Of a stretch of 13,819 nt of DNA, positions 1 to 4,470 are shown in pieces. The notes below the pieces were generated by a model. The model saw nothing but the letters and a program-made list of their open reading frames with translations, ran no database searches and was not told where the DNA came from. The DNA is from Dehalococcoidales bacterium. GTDB lineage: Bacteria; Chloroflexota; Dehalococcoidia; Dehalococcoidales; UBA5760. The position numbers were made by a program, and so were the translations under genes. Within the stretch, counting starts at the first letter, position 1. Each line of letters begins with the position of its first letter. The stretch lies in assembly GCA_016931015.1 (NCBI GenBank), contig JAFGFP010000126.1, positions 1-13,819 on the forward strand. The letters run 5' to 3'.

Positions 1-399
1 GAAGACAGGCTCTCCGCTATCGAGGTCGGTGCCCTTAACCTGCATGACCCTACCTTTGCCGAGGCCATAGACTTTCTGGAAGATGACCGGACTGACGAGA
101 ACGAATACATTGAGGATGAGTACGTCTGCTCCCACTTTGCCGCCGACGTTAACAATAATGCCGAGCGGGAGGGTATCCGGTGCGCCTTGGTCGAGATACG
201 CTTTCCCGATTCGGGTCATGCTATAATCGCCTTCGAGACGACCGATGAAGGCATGGTATATTTCGACCCGATTAGCGATGACAGAGTCCGGCCGGTCATC
301 GGGAAGCACTACTGGAAGTGTATCGAACCCAAGCCGGGCTACGTTTACGAGAGGCCGTCTTTCAACGATACCATAGAAGATATAGTGGTGATATGGTGA
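1..399 (+). CDS. Transglutaminase-like / cysteine-protease-fold protein, C-terminal part (partial)
   Basis: The reading frame is open from base 1 to the TGA at 397-399, giving the last 132 residues of a protein that starts left of the window. An ATG-like start at 187 is possible but is not needed, because coding-quality sequence continues upstream of it. Numbering from the window edge, a Cys in 'YVCSHFAADV' (C43), a His in 'SGHAIIAF' (H73) and an Asp in 'MVYFDP' (D89) lie in the order and spacing of a transglutaminase-like Cys-His-Asp triad. The segment GHA-x(n)-AF followed by a V-Y-F-D-P strand is typical of that fold. The family call rests on this pattern only and substrate and activity are unknown; the fold may be used without catalysis. 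The stop overlaps the nadA start (TGATG), so the gene is translationally coupled to the NAD operon, though no functional tie is evident. Confidence 0.6.
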   Translation, partial: EDRLSAIEVGALNLHDPTFAEAIDFLEDDRTDENEYIEDEYVCSHFAADVNNNAEREGIRCALVEIRFPDSGHAIIAFETTDEGMVYFDPISDDRVRPVIGKHYWKCIEPKPGYVYERPSFNDTIEDIVVIW

Positions 400-1319
400 T
401 GATGAATACCGACGAACTTGAAAAAACGAAGCGGAAGATAGCCGAGCTCAAGGAGAGCCTGGGAGCGGTGATTGTAGCCCATAACTACCAGCGGCCCGAG
501 GTGCAGGATATCGCCGACTACGTCGGGGACTCCCTGGAGCTTTCCCGCATTTGCACCAGCGTTAGTGCCCGGACAATCGTTTTCTGCGGGGTGCGCTTCA
601 TGGCCGAGACGGCGGCTATCCTTAACCCGGAGCGCACCGTGCTGCTCACCGAGGGCGGCGCCGGCTGCGCCATGGCCGACATGATTTCGGCAAACGATAT
701 CAAGAAATGGCGGCAGCGCTACCCGAGGGCCACCGTCGTCTGCTACGTTAATTCCCCGGCTGAGGTCAAGGCGGAGAGCTATATCTGCTGCACCTCGGCT
801 AACGGTGTCGCGGTGGCGGCCTCGGTACCCGGCGAGGAAATCCTTTTCGTCCCCGACCAGAACCTGGGGCACTATGTCTCCACCAAGATCGAAAAAGGGG
901 TAATCCTCTATCCCGGCTACTGCTACGTTCACCAACGCATCCGGCCGCAGCAGGTGGAGCTGGCGAAAAGCCGTCACCCCAAGGCCGAGGTGCTGGTGCA
1001 CCCCGAGTGCCGGCCCGAGGTGATTGCACTGGCCGATGCCGTGCTGAGTACCTCGCAGATGCTGCGCTACGTCAAGGCCAGCCCCCGCCGGGAGTTTATC
1101 ATTGGCACCGAGGAGGGACTGCTGCACGGGCTGCGTAAGCAGAACCCGGAGAAGTCTTTCTACCTGGTGACCAAGAACCAGGTCTGTGCCGACATGAAGA
1201 AGACCACCCTGGAGACAGTAGCCCGGACTATGGAGCGGCAAGAGAACGTGGTCACCGTCCCCGAAGAGATAAGGCTGCGGGCCAAGCAGGCAGTTGACCG
1301 CATGCTGGCGCTTAAGTAA
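399..1319 (+). CDS. nadA: Quinolinate synthase NadA (short three-cysteine form)
   Basis: NadA condenses iminoaspartate with dihydroxyacetone phosphate to quinolinate in the cytosol, the second step of de novo NAD synthesis, using an oxygen-sensitive [4Fe-4S] cluster. With the ATG at 399 the product has 306 residues, like the compact NadA of Thermotoga and archaea rather than longer forms. Visible family motifs are 'VAHNYQRPEVQDIADYVGDS' near the N-terminus, 'GVRFMAETA', 'HPEC' and 'MKKTTLE'. The likely cluster ligands are Cys90 (GAGCAMAD), Cys175 (YPGYCYVH) and Cys263 (NQVCADMKK), spaced 85 and 88 residues apart as expected. The start at 399 is chosen because it overlaps the upstream stop as TGATG and has a GTGGTG element 8 nt before it; in-frame ATGs at 393 and 402 are alternatives. 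nadC follows 16 nt later. No nadB or aspartate dehydrogenase gene is in the window. Confidence 0.96.
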   Translation: MMNTDELEKTKRKIAELKESLGAVIVAHNYQRPEVQDIADYVGDSLELSRICTSVSARTIVFCGVRFMAETAAILNPERTVLLTEGGAGCAMADMISANDIKKWRQRYPRATVVCYVNSPAEVKAESYICCTSANGVAVAASVPGEEILFVPDQNLGHYVSTKIEKGVILYPGYCYVHQRIRPQQVELAKSRHPKAEVLVHPECRPEVIALADAVLSTSQMLRYVKASPRREFIIGTEEGLLHGLRKQNPEKSFYLVTKNQVCADMKKTTLETVARTMERQENVVTVPEEIRLRAKQAVDRMLALK

Positions 1320-1335
1320 CGGCGAGAGAAGTAGC

Positions 1336-2235
1336 ATGAGAGACGAGATTCAGTTGGATAACGAACAGGTTGACAGCATCATCGACCTGGCGCTGGCGGA
1401 AGACCTGAGCCACGGCGACATTACCAGCCAGACCCTGATACCGCCGGGGCTTCAAGGAAAGGCCGTGATAACGGCTAAGGCGGCCGGGGTGCTGGCTGGT
1501 GGTGAAGTGGTTAAGAGGGTGTTCGCTAAGGTTGACCCGGCCCTGAAGGTCGAGTTACCCATCGTCGAGGGGGCTGAGATAAAGCCCGGGGAGGTGGTGG
1601 CTGCTATCTCCGGGCGGGTGGCCGCTATCCTCAAAGGCGAGCGGCTCGCCCTTAATTTCTTGAGCCGGCTCAGCGGTATTGCCAGCTATACGGCCCGCTT
1701 CGTCGCCGAGACTAAAGGTTTTCGGGCTAAGATTTACGACACGCGGAAGACCACCCCCGGCCTCCGCCACTTGGAGAAGTATGCCGTGCGCCTCGGCGGC
1801 GGGCAGAACCACCGTCTGCACCTGGGTAGTGCTATATTAGTTAAGGATAATCACCTGGCCGCCATGCGTTCTCTGGGATTAAGCCTCAGGGATGTCGTTG
1901 CCGAGGCCAAATGGAAGGCGCCCCAAGGCTTAGTCGTCGAGGTCGAGGTTAACACGCCTGACGAGGCCATGGCGGCGGTTGAGGGTGGAGCAGACGTAAT
2001 CATGCTGGACAACATGAGCCCTGATGAGATGCGGCGCGTCAGAGACTTAATACCGGAGCACATTAAGACGGAGGCTTCGGGAGGGATAACCCTGGCCAAC
2101 GTCCGCGCCGTGGCCGAGGCTGGAGTTGACATAATATCTATCGGGGCGCTTACTCACTCGGCGCCGGCCCTGGATTTCAGCCTGGAACTGGAGCCGGAGA
2201 CCGTTAGCCGCAGTGATAGTGAGCCGATAAAGTAA
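1336..2235 (+). CDS. nadC: Nicotinate-nucleotide pyrophosphorylase (carboxylating) NadC
   Basis: NadC converts quinolinate and phosphoribosyl pyrophosphate to nicotinate mononucleotide, CO2 and pyrophosphate, the step after NadA. The 299-residue product has the usual family length. It shows the N-terminal 'EDLSHGDITS' (22-31), the helix 'ERLALNFLSRLSGIAS' (102-117), the phosphoribosyl-binding block 'DTRKTTPGLRHLEKYAVR' (135-152), 'GGGQNHR' and 'KDNH' (170-173). Barrel strands follow at 'VEVEV' (201-205), 'MLDN' (223-226), 'EASGGI' (246-251) and 'ISIGALTHS' (267-275). The ATG at 1336 is preceded by GAGAGAAG and lies 16 nt after the nadA stop. An in-frame upstream start at 1294 would run deep into nadA and is unlikely. 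The gene is the second NAD gene of a plus-strand operon and is followed after 12 nt by a small unknown gene. Confidence 0.96.
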   Translation: MRDEIQLDNEQVDSIIDLALAEDLSHGDITSQTLIPPGLQGKAVITAKAAGVLAGGEVVKRVFAKVDPALKVELPIVEGAEIKPGEVVAAISGRVAAILKGERLALNFLSRLSGIASYTARFVAETKGFRAKIYDTRKTTPGLRHLEKYAVRLGGGQNHRLHLGSAILVKDNHLAAMRSLGLSLRDVVAEAKWKAPQGLVVEVEVNTPDEAMAAVEGGADVIMLDNMSPDEMRRVRDLIPEHIKTEASGGITLANVRAVAEAGVDIISIGALTHSAPALDFSLELEPETVSRSDSEPIK

Positions 2236-2247
2236 CAGGAGGGGATA

Positions 2248-2532
2248 ATGCCGATATCCAGAGAGCAGTTCGAGAAGGGGCTGGACAACACCGCTCAGAG
2301 AATCCTGAAGTTCCTTTCGGAACACCCGGACAGCGCCTACGAGCCCTCCGAGATAGTCGAGGCCATCGATGAGGGGAAATTGCCCCCGGAGAACTCTTTG
2401 TGGCGGGGGATGGCCCTGCTCAGTCTGAACTGGCAGAACCACGCTATCCTGGAGGAGATGGTTAAGAAGGGGCTGGTGGATAAGAAGATAATCAAAGGCG
2501 TTTCCTGGTACTGCCTCCACCGGGATAAGTAG
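2248..2532 (+). CDS. Small hypothetical protein, winged-helix-like
   Basis: I do not recognise a named family. The 94-residue product has a helix-rich N-terminus ('QRILKFLSEHPDSAYEPSEI', about 17-36). A middle section, 'NSLWRGMALLSLNWQNHAIL', is followed by a hydrophobic helix and an ending 'EEMVKKGLVDKKIIKGVSWY'. The arrangement of helices followed by 'GLVDKK...GVSWY', which could form a beta wing, is what a winged helix-turn-helix looks like, so DNA binding is possible. It has a strong Shine-Dalgarno (AGGAGGGG at 2237-2244) and begins 12 nt after nadC, so it is very likely co-transcribed with the NAD genes. Its TAG stop forms part of an inverted repeat shared with the converging gene. A role as a regulator of the operon is only a guess. 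Confidence 0.75.
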   Translation: MPISREQFEKGLDNTAQRILKFLSEHPDSAYEPSEIVEAIDEGKLPPENSLWRGMALLSLNWQNHAILEEMVKKGLVDKKIIKGVSWYCLHRDK

Positions 2533-2556
2533 CCGCTGGGGATATTAAAGCGGCTA
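2530..2556. terminator. Palindromic hairpin shared by two convergent genes
   Basis: TAGCCGCT (2530-2537) and AGCGGCTA (2549-2556) form a perfect 8-bp inverted repeat with an 11-nt loop. The first three bases of each arm, read on the respective strand, are the TAG stop codons of the plus-strand gene and of the minus-strand gene. The hairpin forms in both transcripts and sits exactly where both units end, so it is a good candidate for a bidirectional 3'-end structure. No clear U-run follows on either strand, so intrinsic termination is not assured. Confidence 0.5.
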
Positions 2557-2742
2557 CGCCTTCTCCAGAGTAATCCGGTGCGTCAGGAAATCAATCTCTT
2601 TGATACGGGCGCTAATCTCCGTCTCCTCGCCGAGGAGGGTGCTTAAAAGCAGCTTCCCGTTTCTAGTTCTGAGGGAGGTGACCTCATCCAGGACAAGCTC
2701 CGCTTCGTCGTCCTTAGCCAGATATACCTTGGATAAGCACAT
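2554..2742 (-). CDS. cooT: CooT-family small nickel-binding protein
   Basis: The 62-residue product begins MCLSKVYL and continues with alternating strands ('AELVLDEVTSLRTRNGKLLL', 'TEISARIKEIDFLTHRITLE'). It matches the CooT family in length, in the N-terminal Met-Cys and in the pattern ending in 'I-x-L-E'. In Rhodospirillum rubrum, CooT is a homodimer that binds one nickel through Cys2 and helps mature carbon monoxide dehydrogenase. Cys2 is present here, so nickel binding is a reasonable inference; the target enzyme is not in the window and could be CODH/acetyl-CoA synthase or a hydrogenase. The ATG at 2742 has AAGAGGAG about 9 nt upstream. The gene lies 1 nt downstream of the preceding gene's stop, so the two are translated from one message. 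Confidence 0.85.
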   Translation of the reverse strand: MCLSKVYLAKDDEAELVLDEVTSLRTRNGKLLLSTLLGEETEISARIKEIDFLTHRITLEKA

Positions 2743-2743
2743 C

Positions 2744-2962
2744 TTACGGCTCCTCTTGGGCCAGGTCTTTTAGGGCTCGGGAGAGCGACCCGGCGGCCAT
2801 ATCCATCTCCTGAGCGGCCTCTGATAGCTCGCGGGCGGCTTTAAGCTGCCCGGCGGCCTCCGCCCGTCCCGCCCAATCTTTAAACTCCTGACTGTGCTCC
2901 CGGCTGTGCTCAATCCAGTAGCTGAGCAACGCCCTGAGCCTGGCGCTCTCTTTATCATCCAT
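2744..2962 (-). CDS. Small helical His-containing protein, partner gene of cooT
   Basis: The 72-residue product is predicted to be nearly all helix, with an N-terminal block 'RALLSYWIEHSREHSQEFKD' containing two histidines four residues apart within W-I-E-H-x-x-E-H-x-x-E-F-x-x-W, then an Ala-rich amphipathic region to the C-terminus. From memory, small proteins with a W-I-E-H...E-H...WA pattern (a DUF8180-type family) occur beside CooT genes in anaerobes; I could not check this. The ATG at 2962 is chosen because GAGGGGG lies just upstream; an in-frame ATG at 3004 would add 14 residues without a better ribosome site. Its stop is 1 nt before cooT, so a joint role in nickel handling is plausible, with the His pair as possible metal ligands. 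The biochemical function is unknown. Confidence 0.75.
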   Translation of the reverse strand: MDDKESARLRALLSYWIEHSREHSQEFKDWAGRAEAAGQLKAARELSEAAQEMDMAAGSLSRALKDLAQEEP

Positions 2963-2981
2963 GACATCCCCCTCGAACATT

Positions 2982-3005
2982 GATGATATGGCTCCCGGCA
3001 TCATC
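2982..3005 (-). promoter_or_regulatory. Hairpin in the leader of the cooT operon
   Basis: GATGAT (2982-2987) and ATCATC (3000-3005) form a perfect 6-bp inverted repeat with a 12-nt GC-rich loop. It lies about 10 nt before the Shine-Dalgarno of the first gene of the cooT unit. It could affect translation of the operon, or it could be chance. Confidence 0.25.
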
Positions 3006-3110
3006 TGTCGCCTTGAGAGTCATGAGCCGCTGCGGGGTCGGGCGGTAGCCGGGGTCGGCCAGCCTGGGGCCGATTCATCAAGCTCTCATACTATTTATTC
3101 TATCAACCCC

Positions 3111-3141
3111 ATTGTATAGTTGCAATCGTTCGTTTCTGCAA
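3111..3141 (-). promoter_or_regulatory. Candidate promoter for the cooT unit
   Basis: On the minus strand TTGCAG (3141-3136) and TACAAT (3116-3111) are separated by 19 nt, in the only AT-rich part of the gap between dtd and this unit. The -10 match is 5 of 6 but the -35 match is weak and the spacing is long. It would leave a GC-rich leader of roughly 140 nt before the start at 2962, which contains a 9-bp direct repeat, CGGGGTCGG (3033-3041 and 3050-3058). Confidence 0.35.
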
Positions 3142-3155
3142 ATAGTTGCCGAATC

Positions 3156-3181
3156 AGAGAGACAAAAGGGGCGCTTTCTCT
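3156..3181 (-). terminator. Imperfect hairpin after the fmdB-dtd unit
   Basis: On the minus strand AGAGA (3181-3177) can pair with TCTCT (3160-3156), with a further short AAAG/CTTT helix inside, about 25 nt after the dtd stop. The 3' side is pyrimidine-rich but lacks a proper U-run. It is the only candidate terminator for the unit in this gap. Confidence 0.3.
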
Positions 3182-3205
3182 TAGAGGATAGTCCGTGGCG
3201 TTAGC

Positions 3206-3661
3206 TCAGGCTGGAAACTTGTCCCGGCTGTCCAGCATTACCGTCACCGGGCCGTCGTTATGGATTTCCAGCTGCATATGCTCCTGAAAGCGGCCCGTGG
3301 TTACTTTCAGCCCCGTGGTGCGGAGGGCGGTAACGAAGCGGGAAAACAGCTCCTCGGCCAGCTCCGGCGGGGCGGCTTCGTTAAAGCTGGGGCGGCGCCC
3401 CTTACGGGTATCGGCGAGCAGGGTGAACTGGCTCACTACTAGTAGCTCTCCCTTAATATCGAGGGCGGAGAGGTTAAACTTGCTGGCACCGTCGGCGAAG
3501 ATGCGGAGACCGGCGGTCTTCTGGGCTAGATACCGGGCATCCTTTTCACTATCGCCCTTAGCCACCCCGACCAGCACGATCAGCCCCCGCCCAATCTCAC
3601 CCACCAGCTCTCCGGCCACGCTGACCGAGGCGGCGCTGACCCGCTGCAGGAGCGCTTTCAA
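3206..3661 (-). CDS. dtd: D-aminoacyl-tRNA deacylase Dtd
   Basis: Dtd hydrolyses D-amino acids, and also glycine, from mischarged tRNAs, acting as a homodimer during translation quality control. The 151-residue product has the standard length. It carries the two active-site signatures: 'SQFTL' at 77-81, and 'NDGPVTVMLDS' at 135-145 containing the cross-subunit Gly-cisPro pair (G137-P138). The N-terminus 'MKALLQRVSAASVSV' is also typical. Translation starts at a TTG (3661-3659) that overlaps the TGA stop of the upstream zinc-ribbon gene (TTGA), with GGTGAG 5-6 nt upstream. The downstream ATGs would remove the conserved N-terminal strand, so TTG is preferred. Coupling to fmdB suggests a joint mRNA but not necessarily a joint function. 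Confidence 0.96.
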   Translation of the reverse strand: MKALLQRVSAASVSVAGELVGEIGRGLIVLVGVAKGDSEKDARYLAQKTAGLRIFADGASKFNLSALDIKGELLVVSQFTLLADTRKGRRPSFNEAAPPELAEELFSRFVTALRTTGLKVTTGRFQEHMQLEIHNDGPVTVMLDSRDKFPA

Positions 3662-3888
3662 TCTAGCTCACCTGACGAGGTTTTGCCGGAAGCCCCCTCC
3701 GTTCCCGAGCCCTTACGGCTATCGGTGACGTAGAAGCCGCGCCCCTTAAAGACAACGGGGCTGGGATGGATGATGCGGCGCAGCTTGCCCTGGCACTTGG
3801 GGCAGGTAGTCAGGGGCTCTTCTTCGAAATGCTGCCTTTTTTCAAAGCGAAAGCTACAGATATCGCACTCGTAGTCGTAGACCGGCAT
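3658..3888 (-). CDS. FmdB-family zinc-ribbon protein
   Basis: The 76-residue product starts MPVYDYECDICSFRFEKRQ and carries two CxxC knuckles, C8/C11 and C29/C32, the hallmark of the FmdB regulatory-protein (putative zinc ribbon) family. After the ribbon comes 'VVFKGRGFYVTDSRKG', also typical of the family, and then a low-complexity Gly/Ser/Thr tail. FmdB-type proteins are thought to bind zinc and some have been linked to regulation of amidase operons, but for most members the function is unknown. The ATG at 3888 has a strong GAGGTGAGG 4 nt upstream. It is the first gene of a two-gene unit with dtd, overlapping it by 4 nt. Confidence 0.9.
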   Translation of the reverse strand: MPVYDYECDICSFRFEKRQHFEEEPLTTCPKCQGKLRRIIHPSPVVFKGRGFYVTDSRKGSGTEGASGKTSSGELD

Positions 3889-3919
3889 TTACCTCACCTC
3901 GGGTGGTATTCTGCTTGAT

Positions 3920-3949
3920 ATTTTACAGGAAGCGCCTCACTTCCGGCAA
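3920..3949 (-). promoter_or_regulatory. Candidate promoter for fmdB-dtd, with dyad in the spacer
   Basis: On the minus strand TTGCCG (3949-3944) and TAAAAT (3925-3920) are 18 nt apart, a fair sigma-70-type match about 30 nt before the fmdB start. The spacer holds an inverted repeat, GGAAG-N7-CTTCC (3928-3944), placed where a repressor could act. Confidence 0.5.
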
Positions 3950-3993
3950 GCTGGTGGATATATGACGATAGGGTTAGAATGCTTGAAGGATAG

Positions 3994-4037
3994 CCCCGAA
4001 AGGCCCCTCAAACCGGCTGTCAGCCACCGGGGTTTTG
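3994..4037 (+). terminator. Terminator-like hairpin in the fmdB/SWIM intergenic region
   Basis: Nested inverted repeats are visible: CCCCG (3994-3998) with CGGGG (4028-4032), or alternatively CAAACCGG with CCGGGGTTTTG with a two-base bulge. GGCT/AGCC lies inside with a three-base loop, and TTTT follows (4033-4036). No gene on the plus strand ends just before it, because fmdB runs the other way. It may end a small unannotated RNA, block stray transcription, or be part of the upstream region of the SWIM gene. Confidence 0.4.
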
Positions 4038-4067
4038 TTGGACTTTGGGGTCGAAAAAGAGTAGAAT
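4038..4067 (+). promoter_or_regulatory. Candidate promoter for the SWIM-domain gene
   Basis: TTGGAC (4038-4043) and TAGAAT (4062-4067) are separated by 18 nt. The -10 matches 5 of 6 positions and the -35 only 3 of 6. Transcription would start near 4074 and give a leader of about 120 nt. Confidence 0.4.
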
Positions 4068-4073
4068 AAAACC

Positions 4074-4196
4074 ATAAAGGATAGTCTGACTAAGTGGTGA
4101 ACAATGTGTGCTTAGCTTACAGTCCGCCTTATATGAGAAGAGAAAGCACTGGCCCAAAAGCGGCTTAGTGCTTTTTATATTAAAGGAGGTGTCGTC
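4074..4196 (+). promoter_or_regulatory. Structured leader with possible transcription attenuator
   Basis: Between the candidate start site and the SWIM gene lie, in order, three elements. First is a hairpin of CTAAG (4090-4094) with CTTAG (4111-4115), extended by CTG/CAG. Second is an 11-codon open frame from ATG 4133 to TAG 4168 without an obvious Shine-Dalgarno. Third is an intrinsic terminator at 4143-4176. ACTAAG (4089-4094) can also pair with CTTAGT (4164-4169) inside the terminator's 3' side, giving a possible antiterminator. I do not recognise a known riboswitch class in it. Confidence 0.4.
4143..4176 (+). terminator. Intrinsic terminator upstream of the SWIM gene start
   Basis: AAAGCACT (4143-4150) pairs perfectly with AGTGCTTT (4167-4174). 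The stem continues through a G-T pair and GCC/GGC to a 7-nt loop, and a T5 run (4172-4176) closes it. Only 5 nt separate the T-run from the Shine-Dalgarno of the next gene, so any normal mRNA for that gene must cross this terminator. Confidence 0.65.
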
Positions 4197-4460
4197 ATGC
4201 AGTCGAGTCTCATCGGAAAGATAGAAAAGGCAAAGCGCTACGCTCAGGAGACAGACCGGATCACCTTCTCTGGGTTATCAGTTAACTTCCGTGGCGAGAA
4301 TAATAACTACACCACTGAGTATAAAGACGGTAAGTGGCACTGCTCCTGCCGTTTCTTTGCCAGCTGGGGGCTGTGCAGCCACACCATGGCCCTGGAGAAA
4401 ATCCTGGGGGAAATGCTGCCCGAAGCGGCCCGGGCGACTCAGTTCGAGCTCGCCCCATAA
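4197..4460 (+). CDS. Small SWIM zinc-finger protein
   Basis: The 87-residue product contains a SWIM zinc-binding motif, CxCx8CxH (C49, C51, C60, H62; 'WHCSCRFFASWGLCSHTMAL'), preceded by strands 'ITFSGLSVNFRGENNNYTTE' and 'KDGKWHC'. SWIM domains bind DNA or proteins and occur in bacterial SWI/SNF helicases, in MuDR-type transposases and as stand-alone small proteins. Nothing here points to a transposase or helicase and the short length looks natural, so function is open. The ATG at 4197 has an unusually strong Shine-Dalgarno, AAAGGAGGTG (4182-4191), immediately after a terminator. High translation once the message escapes termination suggests a conditionally expressed protein. It converges on folC with 10 nt between the stops. 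Confidence 0.88.
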   Translation: MQSSLIGKIEKAKRYAQETDRITFSGLSVNFRGENNNYTTEYKDGKWHCSCRFFASWGLCSHTMALEKILGEMLPEAARATQFELAP

Positions 4461-4470
4461 GACCAGCGGG

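Noticed and set aside
318..398. nadA start at 318
   Set aside because: The added N-terminal residues are the end of the upstream gene in another frame, and the overlapping ATG at 399 has better spacing to a ribosome-binding element.
345..1337. 330-codon open frame on the minus strand across nadA
   Set aside because: It lies fully antisense to nadA, its translation is rich in Leu, Gly, His and Pro without family motifs, and the plus-strand protein has complete NadA motifs. It is a shadow of codon bias.
2047..2520. 157-codon minus-strand frame across the end of nadC and the 94-residue gene
   Set aside because: It covers two plus-strand genes, of which nadC is certain, and the translated sequence has no family features.
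3086..3091. NikR-like half site (TCATAC / GTATGA) upstream of the cooT unit
   Set aside because: Only one half is present; the matching half at the spacing of the E. coli NikR palindrome is absent on either side.
4197..4460. SWIM-domain gene as a transposase remnant
   Set aside because: No inverted repeats, no transposase catalytic motif and no target duplication are visible, and the small gene has its own strong ribosome site and intact frame.
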